Source: CAVQFB01 sp963711675 (lineage in GTDB: Bacteria; Acidobacteriota; Terriglobia; Terriglobales; Acidobacteriaceae). From it: a stretch of DNA of 64,000 nucleotides. The notes below the pieces were generated by a model that made no database searches, was not told the DNA's origin, and saw nothing but the letters and a program-made list of their open reading frames with translations. Made by a program: the position numbers and the translations under genes. This document shows, piece after piece, positions 26,262 to 36,041 of the stretch. Positions within the stretch are counted from its first letter, which is position 1. The number at the start of each line of letters is the position of its first letter. The stretch spans positions 124,001 through 188,000 of the forward strand of contig CAVQFB010000010.1 in the NCBI GenBank assembly GCA_963711675.1. Direction: 5' to 3'.

Positions 26262-27833
26262 TCAGTCGGCCATCGACGGACTGGGCTTCGCTTGCGACGC
26301 TGCCACCGCCGCCTGCACCTTGCTGTGATGGCGACCATACCCGAAGTAAATGGCCATGCCGATGATCAGCCAGATAATCAGCCGCAGCCACGTGTCGCGC
26401 GGCAAACTTGCCATCATCAGGCCCGCCACCAGAATTCCCATGATCGGGACAAACGGCACCCACGGCGTCTTGAACGGGCGTTCCAGTTGCGGCCGCCGCA
26501 CTCGCAGAATCCACACTCCCGCGCACACAATCACAAATGCCAGCAGCGTTCCGATGCTCACCAGTTCACCCAGAATGCCAATCGGAATCAGCGAAGCAAA
26601 GATCGCCACGAAAATCCCAACGATAATGCTGCAGATCCATGGTGTCCGAAACCGCGGATGCACAGCACCGGCCCACTCCGGCAGTAATCCGTCACGGGAC
26701 ATCGAGTAGAAAACGCGCGACTGCCCCAGCAACATCACCAGCATCACGCTGCCTAGACCTGCGATCGCGCCCAGTTTCACCAGGATGCTGCCCCAGCGCA
26801 CGCCCGTCTGATCGATGCCCACCGCCACGGGATCGGGAACATTTAACGTCGTGTAGGAAACAACCCCGGTCAGCAGACCGGATACAAGAATGTAGAGAAT
26901 GGTGCAGATTACAAGTGATCCGAGAATCCCGATGGGCATGTCGCGTTGCGGCCTCTTCGCCTCCTGCGCCGCGGTGGATACCGCATCGAACCCGATGTAA
27001 GCGAAGAAAATTACCGCCGCTCCTCGCGCTACGCCCGACCACCCATAGTGGCCAAACTCGCCGGTATTGGGTGGGATGAAAGGAGTCCAGTTACGCGATG
27101 CGGTCTCCGGATGTTTCAGAAGGAATGCGCCCGCAATCGCAATGAACGTGAGCACAATCGCTACCTTCACGATAACAACTACCGAGTTCAAGTTCGCCGA
27201 TTCCTTGATGCCCACCACCAGGATGACGGTCACTGCACAGATCGCCAAAAAAGCAATCAGGTTGAACGATCCATACGCATGCTGCAGGGTGGAAGGGTCC
27301 ACGCCACGCGCTTTTAGGGTCGGTAGAATCGTGGCCAGCCGCTCCCAGCGGCTGTTGTACATCACCATGTCGGTTCCGGGTGTGGCCGTAAGCGAAGGCG
27401 GCAGGTGAACGCCGAAGTCCTGCAGAAAGCTGTTGACGTAGCCGCTCCAGCCCGAGGCCACGGTGGCCGCACCGAAGGCATACTCCAGGATCAGATCCCA
27501 GCCTATGATCCAGGCAAAGATCTCTCCCAACGTGGCGTAACCGTAGGTGTACGCCGACCCGGCAATCGGGATCAGCGAAGCAAACTCTGAGTAGCAGAGC
27601 CCGGCGAAGGCGCACGCGATGCCCGCCAGAATAAAAGACAGCACAATGGCCGGCCCGGCATACTGGGCAGCCGCGGCTCCGGTCAGCACAAAAATTCCTG
27701 CTCCGATGATGGCGCCGATTCCCAGCGTGATAAGGTTCGTCGCCCCGAGCGCGCGCTTAAGCGAATGCTCGCCCTCCTCCTTGGATTCGGTCAGGATCGT
27801 GTCGATCGGCTTGGTTGCCAGTAGGTTGGCCAT
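26262..27833 (-). CDS. APC-family amino acid permease (CAT-like)
   Basis: This 523-residue permease has 12-14 predicted TM helices. The first helix carries the substrate-binding signature as ITLGIGAIIGAGIFVLTGAA, followed by FAGLCYSEFASLIPIAGSAY, both hallmarks of the cationic amino-acid transporter (CAT/YfnA) branch. The GGAGAG upstream of the ATG supports the start. It should be in the inner membrane and import or exchange an amino acid; the exact substrate is unknown. Its terminator is where the group II intron sits. Confidence 0.9.
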   Translation of the reverse strand: MANLLATKPIDTILTESKEEGEHSLKRALGATNLITLGIGAIIGAGIFVLTGAAAAQYAGPAIVLSFILAGIACAFAGLCYSEFASLIPIAGSAYTYGYATLGEIFAWIIGWDLILEYAFGAATVASGWSGYVNSFLQDFGVHLPPSLTATPGTDMVMYNSRWERLATILPTLKARGVDPSTLQHAYGSFNLIAFLAICAVTVILVVGIKESANLNSVVVIVKVAIVLTFIAIAGAFLLKHPETASRNWTPFIPPNTGEFGHYGWSGVARGAAVIFFAYIGFDAVSTAAQEAKRPQRDMPIGILGSLVICTILYILVSGLLTGVVSYTTLNVPDPVAVGIDQTGVRWGSILVKLGAIAGLGSVMLVMLLGQSRVFYSMSRDGLLPEWAGAVHPRFRTPWICSIIVGIFVAIFASLIPIGILGELVSIGTLLAFVIVCAGVWILRVRRPQLERPFKTPWVPFVPIMGILVAGLMMASLPRDTWLRLIIWLIIGMAIYFGYGRHHSKVQAAVAASQAKPSPSMAD

Positions 27834-27904
27834 CCGGTTTGTCTCTCCTTGAGGACTAAGGTAGTGGCGCAGTTTACAGTCTGACCATCTACTTTTCTAT
27901 TGCC

Positions 27905-27993
27905 GTCATCCTGAGCGTTGCCGTTCTTCAGGCGAAGCGAAAGCCTGCCCTGAGCGAATCCTCGCGTAAGCGAGGGGAGTCGAACGGGGATCT
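27905..27993 (+). repeat. Dispersed intergenic repeat, copy 4
   Basis: It has GTCATCCTGAGCGTTGCCG at the start, AAAGCCTGCCCTGAGCGAAT inside, and GGGGAGTCGAACGGGGATCT at the end. It lies between the two permease genes. Confidence 0.8.
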
Positions 27994-28039
27994 TGCGTGC
28001 ATCTCCGCCGCCATCAGGAACCACGCGGCACCACCAGGA

Positions 28040-29677
28040 CTAAGCTGCTCTTGCCTTCGCTTGCCTTGACCACATGTAGTACACCGGGATGCCCACCAGC
28101 ACAATGATCAGGCCCGGCCAGGTGTACTGCGGCTTGTAGCGCAACAGCACGACGTCGATGAAAAGCGCCATCACGATATAGATTGCAGGCAACAGCGGAT
28201 ATCCCACTGCCTTATACGGCCTGGGTGCGTCCGCATGCGTACGCCGCAGTACGAACAACCCAACGATCGTCAGAATATAGAAGACCAGTACCGCAAAAAT
28301 GATGTAATCGAGCAGTTGCCCATAACTGCCCGAGATACACAAAATGCAGGTCCACACCATCTGCACCATCAATGACACAACCGGCGTCTTGTACTTGGGA
28401 TGCAGTTTGCTGACGTTGCGGAAGAACAGTCCGTCCTTGGCCATTGCGTAATACACGCGCGCGCCCGAAAGGATCAGGCCATTGCAGCATCCAAAGCTCG
28501 AGATCATGATCGCGATGGCCATCAACGCCGCACCGCTCGATCCGAACATCAGTTGCAGAACCGCGGTTGCGACACGATCTTCCTTCGCGTACTGAATGCC
28601 GCGTGCTAGCACGTCAGCCGCAGTACTTCCTCCCAGTGTCCCCGCCGGACTTCCCACGAGTGGCAGCGCAGTGAGATACACCACGTTGCAAAGAACGTAC
28701 AGCAGGATCACCACTCCCGTGCCCATCGCCAGCGACAACGGCAGGTTCCGGCTCGGATTCTTCACCTCGCCGGCGGTGAATGTAACGTTGTTCCAGGCAT
28801 CCGCGGAAAACAGCGATCCTACCTGCGCTACCGCAAGGATCGTAAGAGTGCCCACCAGCACCGTCGGCCCACCCACTCCGACCTGCACCGCGTGTTGCGC
28901 GCTAAGGCCGGCATTCTGCCAGAAGTGTCCGTTGAAGTTCGACGCCAGCGCCTCTGCGTTCCGGCCGAGAAAAACACCGAGCAATACCAGGCCCAGCAGA
29001 GCCGAAACTTTGGCTACCGTGAAAACGTTCTGAATCATCGCCCCCGTTTTCACTCCAAAAATGTTAATGATCGAGAGCACGATCACGATCACGACCGCCA
29101 CCAGGTTCTGCGTATTCAACCCTACATCCATGTTCCCCAGAACCATGGGCCCGATCGGGATTGGCGGCACCTTCCAGAAGTGCAGAATCCAGTTCGTCGA
29201 CGAAACCGAAGGAAAGAAGATCCCCAGGAACTTCCCGAAAGCCACGCCAACCGCGGCAATCGTCCCCGTCTGGATGACCAGGAAAAGTGTCCAGCCATAC
29301 AAGAAACCCCACAGCGGCCCGAGCGACTCTCTCAGATATACGTATTGACCCCCGGCTCGCGGCATCATGGCGGCCAGTTCGCCATAGCTCAGCGCACCCA
29401 CAATCGTCAGGAAGCCGGTAACCAGCCAGGCTCCGATCAGCAAGGCCGGAGAGCTTGTCTCCCTCGCTATCTCCGCAGAAACAATGAAGATACCGGACCC
29501 GATCATCGACCCCATCACCAGCATGGTCGCACTCGTCAGCCCCAGGCCTTTGACTAGCTCCGTATCCTGGTGCGAGTGAATATCCCAATCGCTGGCAGCG
29601 ATGGGTGGTTTAGTATCGGTCGCCACGACCCTCTTCTTGAAGCTACGGGTTGAGCACGGTTTCTTCCTGCGGCTCAA
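28040..29677 (-). CDS. APC-family amino acid permease
   Basis: This 545-residue permease has about 12 TM helices beginning GLTSATMLVMGSMIGSGIFI, the APC unwound-helix motif. GALSYGELAAMMPRAGGQYV is the second conserved helix. It is only distantly like the neighbouring permease and closer to the LAT/SteT exchanger branch by pattern. The longest frame starts at a TTG (29677); a GTG at 29626 with AAGAGG just upstream is a good alternative. Two APC transporters in a row, separated by a dispersed repeat, suggest separate transcription units on the same strand. Confidence 0.88.
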   Translation of the reverse strand: MSRRKKPCSTRSFKKRVVATDTKPPIAASDWDIHSHQDTELVKGLGLTSATMLVMGSMIGSGIFIVSAEIARETSSPALLIGAWLVTGFLTIVGALSYGELAAMMPRAGGQYVYLRESLGPLWGFLYGWTLFLVIQTGTIAAVGVAFGKFLGIFFPSVSSTNWILHFWKVPPIPIGPMVLGNMDVGLNTQNLVAVVIVIVLSIINIFGVKTGAMIQNVFTVAKVSALLGLVLLGVFLGRNAEALASNFNGHFWQNAGLSAQHAVQVGVGGPTVLVGTLTILAVAQVGSLFSADAWNNVTFTAGEVKNPSRNLPLSLAMGTGVVILLYVLCNVVYLTALPLVGSPAGTLGGSTAADVLARGIQYAKEDRVATAVLQLMFGSSGAALMAIAIMISSFGCCNGLILSGARVYYAMAKDGLFFRNVSKLHPKYKTPVVSLMVQMVWTCILCISGSYGQLLDYIIFAVLVFYILTIVGLFVLRRTHADAPRPYKAVGYPLLPAIYIVMALFIDVVLLRYKPQYTWPGLIIVLVGIPVYYMWSRQAKARAA

Positions 29678-29683
29678 GTCAAT

Positions 29684-29719
29684 GGTACTTGGTACTAGGT
29701 ACTCGGTACTGGGTACTCT
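29684..29719. repeat. GGTACTN heptad array (five copies)
   Basis: Five consecutive GGTACTN heptads, with N running T, A, C, G, C. Related arrays occur at 33756-33778 and, in reverse orientation, at 61500-61535. Confidence 0.85.
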
Positions 29720-29737
29720 TCAAAAAGTGCCACGACT

Positions 29738-30364
29738 TTACCTCAATATCCGGAAAAATTCTTCTGCTGATTTGCGTGGCTCCCGTAGCAAGTCAGATAT
29801 CACAGCCACAGAATCCGCCCCAGCCTCTATGACCGCCTGGCAGTTTTCCCGCGTAATCCCCCCAATAGCGACCAGCGGCTTCTGCGTCAGTCGCCTCGCC
29901 TCACGTACTCCCTCGAGCCCAACCACAGGATGCGGCTTCTCCTTGCTCGTGGTCGAAAACACCGGTCCAACGGCGAGGTAGTCTGCCGTACTCTTGTTCG
30001 CTTCCCCAAGCTGCTGTGGATTGTGAGTGGATACTCCCATCCACAACTTATCCCCGATCACACGCCGTGCCCCTTCCGGCGACAAATCGTCCTGCCCCAG
30101 ATGCACGCCGTCGAACTCGGCTGCCAGACACAAGTCCACCCGATCATTCATGATGAGCTTCACGCTTGAGCCCATCACCCTTTTCAACTCCTTCGCTTGC
30201 TCCAGCATCTGCCGCGCATTCCCGGATTTGTTCCGATATTGCAGCAGCGTCACGCCACCCGCCACCAGTTCTTCAGTAAACGCAAGTAGTGTGGCAGTTT
30301 CTGAAAGAGCGGCGGAATCCACGATGGCATAAAGAGGAGGGAGCTTGATCATGGAATTACCCAC
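29738..30364 (-). CDS. thiE: Thiamine-phosphate synthase
   Basis: This 208-residue TIM-barrel enzyme joins HMP-PP and HET-P to make thiamine monophosphate. It shows LLQYRNKSGN (the QxRxK pyrophosphate site), LIMNDRVDLCLAAEFDGVHL GQDDL as the conserved central segment, VSTHNPQQL and VGPVFSTTSKEKPH. The first in-frame start is GTG at 30364; the ATG at 30352 (MIKLPPLYAIVD) is more likely. It lies about 26 bases downstream of accC on the same strand and may be co-transcribed. No other thi genes are present. Confidence 0.93.
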   Translation of the reverse strand: MGNSMIKLPPLYAIVDSAALSETATLLAFTEELVAGGVTLLQYRNKSGNARQMLEQAKELKRVMGSSVKLIMNDRVDLCLAAEFDGVHLGQDDLSPEGARRVIGDKLWMGVSTHNPQQLGEANKSTADYLAVGPVFSTTSKEKPHPVVGLEGVREARRLTQKPLVAIGGITRENCQAVIEAGADSVAVISDLLREPRKSAEEFFRILR

Positions 30365-30390
30365 ATCGCTTCGAGGGCCTTGTCAGCAGC

Positions 30391-31752
30391 CTATCTCTTC
30401 GAATCTTTTCCCGCGGCCAGCAGCTTCTCGATGAACGTGGTATCCACCCGCCCGGCCCGGAACCCGGCGTCGGCAAGAATTCTTCGGTGCAGGGGAATCG
30501 TGGTGAAGATCCCTTCGATAATGAACATCTCCAGCGCACGCTGCATCCGCGAGATTGCTTCGTCCCGGTCCTTGCCTCGCACCACCAGCTTCGCAATCAG
30601 CGAGTCATAATAAGGCGGAATGACGCCCTCAGCATAGGCTGCCGTATCGATCCGCACGCCGGTTCCCCCGGGTGGATGGAACGAGGTAATCTTTCCCGCC
30701 GACGGCGTGAATTTTTCAGGATGTTCCGCATTGATCCGGCACTCGATGGCGTGGCCGCGATGCACGATCGGCCCGTGTAACACCGTCTCCATCCGCTCGC
30801 CCATCGCCAGCAAAATCTGGCTCTTCACCAGATCGACGTCCGTCACCATCTCCGTGACCGGATGTTCCACCTGGATGCGCGTATTCATCTCGATGAAATA
30901 CAGCCGGCGGTCCTGGTCCATCAGGAACTCAATCGTCCCTGCGTTCACATAGCCGATTTCCGACAGCGTCTTGCACAAAATGCCGCCAATCTCCGCACGC
31001 AACTCCGGCGTCACCTGTGTCGACGGTGACTCCTCCAGCAATTTCTGATGGCGCCGCTGGATGCTGCACTCGCGCTCTCCCAGGCTGACCACAGTGCCGT
31101 ATTCATCAGCAAGCACCTGGAACTCGATATGGCGCGGGTGCTCCACATACTTCTCCATGTAGAGATCTCCGTTGCCAAAAGACGCCGCCGCCTCCGACTG
31201 CGCCGCACGATACAGGTCCGGCAGTTCCTGCTCCGTTCGCACAATACGCATGCCGCGCCCGCCGCCCCCTGCCGACGCTTTGATGATCACCGGAAAACCG
31301 ACCGTCCGTGCCCATTCCAGCGCCTCGCCGTCCGACGCAACGATCCCGTCCGATCCCGGCAGGATCGGCACGCCTGCGCGTTTCATCGCCGCCCGCGCCT
31401 TCTCTTTCTCTCCCATCAGCCGCGTGATCTCCGGCGGCGGCCCAATGAACTTGATCCCGCACGCCCGGCACACTTCCGCGAAGTTTGCGTTCTCCGCCAG
31501 CAATCCGTAGCCCGGATGGATCGCCTCCACGTTCGCAATCTCAGCCGCACTGATCACCGCAGGAATATTCAGGTAGCTCTGCGCGAGTTGCGGGGGCCCT
31601 ATGCAGATCGCCTCATCGGCGAATCGTACGGGCAGGGAATTCCGGTCCGCCTCGCTGTACACCGCAACCGTGCGTATGCCCAACTCCTTGCACGCGCAGA
31701 TCACACGGAGCGCGATCTCTCCCCGGTTAGCGATGAGAATTTTCTTAAACAT
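30391..31752 (-). CDS. accC: Acetyl-CoA carboxylase, biotin carboxylase subunit
   Basis: This 453-residue enzyme carboxylates biotin on AccB using ATP and bicarbonate, the first half-reaction of fatty-acid synthesis. An ATP-grasp fold is evident: MFKKILIANRGEIALRVI at the start, the flexible lid ASAGGGGRGMRIV, and the catalytic EMNTRIQVEHPVTEMVTDVD. Length matches E. coli AccC (449). It is downstream of accB on the same strand, but a terminator and repeats separate them (31753-32001), so it may have its own promoter. thiE follows closely. Confidence 0.96.
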   Translation of the reverse strand: MFKKILIANRGEIALRVICACKELGIRTVAVYSEADRNSLPVRFADEAICIGPPQLAQSYLNIPAVISAAEIANVEAIHPGYGLLAENANFAEVCRACGIKFIGPPPEITRLMGEKEKARAAMKRAGVPILPGSDGIVASDGEALEWARTVGFPVIIKASAGGGGRGMRIVRTEQELPDLYRAAQSEAAASFGNGDLYMEKYVEHPRHIEFQVLADEYGTVVSLGERECSIQRRHQKLLEESPSTQVTPELRAEIGGILCKTLSEIGYVNAGTIEFLMDQDRRLYFIEMNTRIQVEHPVTEMVTDVDLVKSQILLAMGERMETVLHGPIVHRGHAIECRINAEHPEKFTPSAGKITSFHPPGGTGVRIDTAAYAEGVIPPYYDSLIAKLVVRGKDRDEAISRMQRALEMFIIEGIFTTIPLHRRILADAGFRAGRVDTTFIEKLLAAGKDSKR

Positions 31753-31842
31753 TCACTTCTGAATTTCTGGTGACCAAGAATCCCTCAGTGACCCTCTGTG
31801 TTCTCTGTGGTTCGTGCACACAAAAAAGTGCTTCGTGCACAC

Positions 31843-31867
31843 AAAAAAAGGCGCGCCTAGCGCGCCT
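31843..31867 (-). terminator. Strong rho-independent terminator between accB and accC
   Basis: Arms AGGCGCGC (31849-31856) and GCGCGCCT (31860-31867) around a 3-base loop are followed on the minus strand by seven T residues. It lies about 134 bases past the accB stop and about 91 bases before the accC start. Just downstream is a tandem copy of TTCGTGCACACAAAAAA (31811 and 31833). Confidence 0.82.
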
Positions 31868-31888
31868 CAGGCGACTTAAAAACCCTGA

Positions 31889-31950
31889 TTCGTATCAGGG
31901 CATGCCTTCAGGCATGCCGCAACCAGCACTCTGGAACGCGCCTTTAGGCG
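31889..31950. repeat. CGTATCAGGGCATGCC palindromic repeat
   Basis: TTCGTATCAGGGCATGCC-TTCA-GGCATGCC, plus a second small palindrome GCGCCTTTAGGCGC at 31937-31950. The first part matches the start of the 40-bp units at 23991-24257. Confidence 0.75.
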
Positions 31951-32001
31951 CTGAGGTTCTCAATATTTTTTTCCCCTCGCACGCGCAAACCATCAAAACT
32001 T

Positions 32002-32496
32002 TCATGCCCGCGCCCGGATCGCGAACAGCTCTTGTCCATATTCGATAGGTTGTCCGTTGGCCACCAACTTTTTCACAATCTCACCCGCCACGTCCGATTC
32101 GATCTCATTCATCAACTTCATCGCCTCGACGATGCAAAGCACCTGGCCCACCTCCACAATGTCCCCTGGCTTCACAAAGGGTGGAGATCCCGGCGAAGGC
32201 GACTCATAGAACGTACCTACAATCGGTGAGCGAACTCCGTGCAGAGCCTCCTCCACGGCAGGCGGCTTGGGCGCCGCACTCGCAACTGGCTGAGGAGAAC
32301 TTCCTTCCGCAGCGGTAGGAGCCACGGGTGGCGGCGCGGGATGGGACACGAGATATCGGGAATCGGGTGGAGCGGCCACCGGCGCTTCCGCCGCGCGCTT
32401 GACGCGCACTTTGACGTCGCCACGTTCCAGCTCAAATTCGGCGATGTCCTTCTCGATTAAGAACTCGATCAGTTCCTTGATCTCTTTTTGATTCAT
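32002..32496 (-). CDS. accB: Acetyl-CoA carboxylase, biotin carboxyl carrier protein
   Basis: This is 164 residues from the ATG at 32496 (MNQKEIKELIEFLIEKDI), the usual AccB beginning; a frame extension to 32580 overlaps the upstream peptidase gene and is rejected. An Ala/Pro-rich linker (about 35-85) separates it from the biotinyl domain, with the biotin lysine in EAMKLMNEIES. It carries carboxybiotin between AccC and the AccAD transferase. It follows the Xaa-Pro peptidase gene by 70 bases, as in many Firmicutes and Acidobacteriota. It is separated from accC by a terminator. Confidence 0.96.
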   Translation of the reverse strand: MNQKEIKELIEFLIEKDIAEFELERGDVKVRVKRAAEAPVAAPPDSRYLVSHPAPPPVAPTAAEGSSPQPVASAAPKPPAVEEALHGVRSPIVGTFYESPSPGSPPFVKPGDIVEVGQVLCIVEAMKLMNEIESDVAGEIVKKLVANGQPIEYGQELFAIRARA

Positions 32497-32566
32497 CGTC
32501 CGCGGGGATACTACCTGACTTCGGCCTCGGGAATCTGCTTCCTGATCAATATTCGCAACGCTGCCA

Positions 32567-33664
32567 TCAAATCGCCACAAATTCCTTGCTGGTAGGTGTC
32601 AGCACTTCGCAACCGGTTTCCGTCACAACTGCCATGTCTTCGATGCGAATGCCCCATTTCCCTGGAACGTATATGCCCGGCTCAATGGTGATCACCATTC
32701 CCGGCACTAGGACTTCTCGCTGGCCAGCCGCCACCTTTGGCGCTTCGTGGATCTCCAGACCCACACCATGACCCGTCGAATGGGTAAAGTAGCGCGCTAA
32801 CCCGCTTTTTTGTAGTGACTTCCGGGCTGCCTGGTCCACTTCGCCAACGCTCGCGCCCGGCCGAATCGCGTCCAATCCAGCGTGTTGAGCGTTCCGCACC
32901 GCTTCGTATGCCTGGCGGGCCTCATCCGTAACTCGACCCACCCACACGGTGCGCGTCATGTCGGAACAATAGCCAGTGAGTATAACACCGAAGTCGCAGA
33001 CCACGAATCCCTGCGACGGTATGCGCGCCTCCGAAGCTCTGCCATGCGGCAGCGCCGACCTCTCACCCGCAGCGATAATCGTCTCGAACGACATCGCTGA
33101 CGCCCCTGCTTTGCGCGCTGCATACTCCATTTCCGCCGCCACTTCGTCTTCTCGAACACTCGGACGAATTGTTCTCAACGTCGTGTCGAACAGGCCCGCT
33201 CCCAGCAACACCGCGGCTCGAATGCACTCAACCTCCTCCGCATCTTTGATCATCCGCGCCTTCTCCACCAGCGGCGGCGCCTGCCGCAGCCGGAATCCGG
33301 AAGGAAGAGCGTCCGCCAGGCGCTTCTGAGCCGCAACGCTCAGCCATTCACCCTCGATTCCCGCAATGCGGGGGCCCTTTGCCCTTGACCGCTTGCCCTT
33401 TTTGGCGAGCCATTCGGCCGCAGCCAGCAAAGGCGTCTTCCGTGCCGCCACAACCTTCGCTCCTTTCACTTCGCTTCGCGCCTGCGCCGTGTAGCGCCCA
33501 TCGACGAACAGCACAGCGGCCCGCTCGTCCAGAAGCAGAACTCCGGCGCTTCCCGTAAAGCCCGACAGATACCGGATGTTAGGAAGATGAGTGACGAGGA
33601 GAGAGTCCAGGCGGTTTATTGACAGCTGTTCTCGCAGCCGGCTCAGGCGGCCCGGGTGATCCAT
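32567..33664 (-). CDS. Xaa-Pro aminopeptidase (M24 metallopeptidase)
   Basis: This 365-residue enzyme removes N-terminal residues before proline. The N-terminal creatinase-like domain (about 1-135) includes LVTHLPNIRYLSGFTGSAG. The C-terminal pita-bread domain has metal ligands in VCDFGVILTGYCSDMTRTVW (two Asp), HSTGHGVGLEIHE (His), MVITIEPGIYV (Glu) and IRIEDM (Glu). All five M24 ligands are present, so it should be active with two Mn or Co ions. Cytosolic. Synteny with accB is common across bacteria; the reason is unknown. Confidence 0.94.
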   Translation of the reverse strand: MDHPGRLSRLREQLSINRLDSLLVTHLPNIRYLSGFTGSAGVLLLDERAAVLFVDGRYTAQARSEVKGAKVVAARKTPLLAAAEWLAKKGKRSRAKGPRIAGIEGEWLSVAAQKRLADALPSGFRLRQAPPLVEKARMIKDAEEVECIRAAVLLGAGLFDTTLRTIRPSVREDEVAAEMEYAARKAGASAMSFETIIAAGERSALPHGRASEARIPSQGFVVCDFGVILTGYCSDMTRTVWVGRVTDEARQAYEAVRNAQHAGLDAIRPGASVGEVDQAARKSLQKSGLARYFTHSTGHGVGLEIHEAPKVAAGQREVLVPGMVITIEPGIYVPGKWGIRIEDMAVVTETGCEVLTPTSKEFVAI

Positions 33665-33755
33665 AGGTGAAGTTTATCAGGACAGGAACTGAGGATTATT
33701 TTCTTCCCGCGGGATCGGCATCCGAAATCAAACCGACTTACAGATTTTCTAAACT

Positions 33756-33778
33756 GGGAACTCGGTACTGGGTACTAC
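33756..33778. repeat. GGTACTN heptad remnant
   Basis: GGGAACTCGGTACTGGGTAC gives about three heptads, one degenerate. Same family as 29684-29719. Confidence 0.6.
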
Positions 33779-33790
33779 TCGACACAAAAC

Positions 33791-33824
33791 AGAACCGCCG
33801 GCTTCCTTGTCAGGATTAGCCGGC
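33791..33824 (-). terminator. Putative terminator of the pil operon
   Basis: GCCGGCT (33818-33824 side on the minus strand) pairs with AGCCGGC across a 14-base loop, followed by GGTTCTGTTTTG. It is 32 bases past the pilQ stop. The T-tract is interrupted, so it is weaker than others here. Confidence 0.55.
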
Positions 33825-33855
33825 GTCTGCGTACTGCTACCTCGTTGGCTAGCCG

Positions 33856-35960
33856 CTATGTCTGGATGATGCGCGGCGTGATGAAGAAGATCAGCTCCTG
33901 GTTCGAGGTGCTGACCTGCCGATGCTTGAACAGGTTGCCCAGTGCCGGGATGTTGCCCAGCAACGGCACCTGCGAAACGTTCACTGAGTTCTGCGTCTGG
34001 ATCACGCCACCGATCACCACAGTACCGCCGTCGGTGACCAGAACCTGCGTGGTCGCCTGCTGCGTGATCAGCGTGGGGTTGCCCTGAACCTGACGGCTGA
34101 AGTCAGGCGTCGTGTTCTCGACGTCCACGTTCAGGAAGATCGTGCCTTCCGACGTGATCTGCGGAACCACCGTCAAGCGGAGGAACGCATCCACGTAGGT
34201 AACCGTAGGCGGGCCGCCCAACTGCGCCTGCGTGACGATCGGAACGCGCACGCCCTGGCGAACCAGCGCTTGAATGTTGTTCTGCGTGACTACCCGCGGA
34301 CGAGAAAGAATCTTCAGCAAGCCGCGCGACTCCGCCAGGGTCAACAGCGTATCCAGGCGGACGTTCTTCGTGGCGTTTATAAACTGCAAGCCGCTGGTCG
34401 GGCTGGTTACACCCAGGTTTGAGAACAGCGGGATCTGGAACCCGTTGGTTGCGGAACCGCCGGAAGCCACGATGTATTGCGGGCTAAAGCCGGCGACGTT
34501 GGTTGGCGAAGTCCCTACGTTCTGGGCGCCGCCCACTGCGGATGTTCCGTTGCCCCAACCAAATCCAAGCTGGGTTCCAATGTCACGCGCGAAGCTGCGG
34601 GTCGCAGCCACTACGCGGGCTTCGATTTCTACTTCCTGCGTCTTGCGGTCCAATTGGGTAAGTAAACGATCGACGGCCGGCATCACGCTCGGAATGTCGG
34701 AGATGATCAGAGCGTTCGTGCGATCGTCAGAGATCACGTCGCCGCGCTGGCTCAGGAACTTCTTGATCGTAGGAACCACGTCTTTGGAGTGGGCATAGCT
34801 CAGGAACCGGGTCACCGTGACTTTCTCGACGGCTAACGCCTCGGCTTCTTGCTGTGCTCGGCGACCTTCCGCTTCCTTCTTCAGAGTATCCACGGTCGCG
34901 ATGCGCAGCACGTTGCCTTCGAGTTCACGCGCCAGGTCGTTGTTCTTCAGCACGATGTCCAATGCCTGATCCCACGGCACATCATCGAGCACAATGGTCA
35001 ATGTGCCATGCACGTTCGGATCGAGCACTACGTTAAGCCCGCTGATCTCGTGGATCAGGCGGAAGAAGTCTTTCAAATCGACGTCCTTCAGGTTGACCGA
35101 GATCGGCTCGCCCGTGTACTTGGGACCGTTGAGCCCGGCCTGCATCTGCGCGATCTGGTTCTTCTGCTCAGCGGCCAGGTTGACCGCTGGCTGAATGGCC
35201 GGTGCCGGAGCCGCTGCCGATTGAGGTTGCATCGCGGCGTGTGCACTGGTCGTCACCAATTCCGAGGCAGTCTTGTCTGCAAATCGCGCCGCAGCTTCCT
35301 GGGCGCGAGCCGCAGGCTCGATCACTGGCTTGGTGTCTTCCGGCTTAGCGTCAGTCTTCGGCTTGTAAGACGGTTCAACGAATACGAAGTCACTGGCGTT
35401 GGAAGCCGTCTGTACCGGCTTTTTCTCCGCTGATGGGTTTGCGACCGGTTGACTCTTCGCCAGCACCGGCTTCGGGGCCGCAATCGTTGACGGCGCAACC
35501 GCCACCTGGGCAGGGGCCTTCGGCGCGTTCTTCGCCGTCGCAGTTCGGGGTGCAGCTTCAATACGATCTTGTTGTCGCCACCGGGAACCAATTCATAGTG
35601 GCAGGCCTGATCCAGATCGATCACCACCCGTGTATTCGGAGGGGTCTGGCCGTCCATGCCGATACGGACGTCCTTGATTCCGTCGCTTCCCACGGTGATG
35701 TGGCGCTGATCGGTGACCGCCACCGTGTCCGGCAGATCGACAATGACGCGCGCCGGAGAGTCCAGGGTGCTCAGCTTCGGCGTGACCTGTCCGCGGGCCG
35801 TAATCTCGATGCTGATTCCGTCATCGCCGCGCAGAATATCGAGCCGTTGTAAAGCAGCCCGTTTGGTGGCGCCCGTGTCTGCGCTCTGCGTCTCAGCCGC
35901 TGCGGCCATCAAGGCCAGAGCCAGCAGCGGTAGAAAAACACTCAGCAGTTGCTTTCGCAT
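33856..35960 (-). CDS. pilQ: Type IV pilus secretin PilQ (frame-disrupted)
   Basis: The outer-membrane secretin through which type IV pili pass. From the ATG at 35960 (GAGGAG upstream) come a signal peptide and an AMIN domain (to KIVLKLHPE). The frame then changes near 35555 and continues as APRTATAKNAPKAPAQVAVA and a Pro/Ala linker. A secretin/TonB N-terminal domain follows (VSVNLKDVDLKDFFRLIHEI), then N1 domains and the secretin core (TPDFSRQVQGNPTLITQQAT), ending FFITPRIIQT. One single-base indel explains the break; both halves are otherwise intact (about 700 residues). It is last in the pilMNOPQ order. Confidence 0.9.
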
Positions 35961-36041
35961 TTCGCTTCTCCTCACGCGAGGCGACCAGCCCTCGCGTGTC
36001 TTCCTTGGAATTCTGTCTTCGGCCCGGATCGCGGCCTCGCC

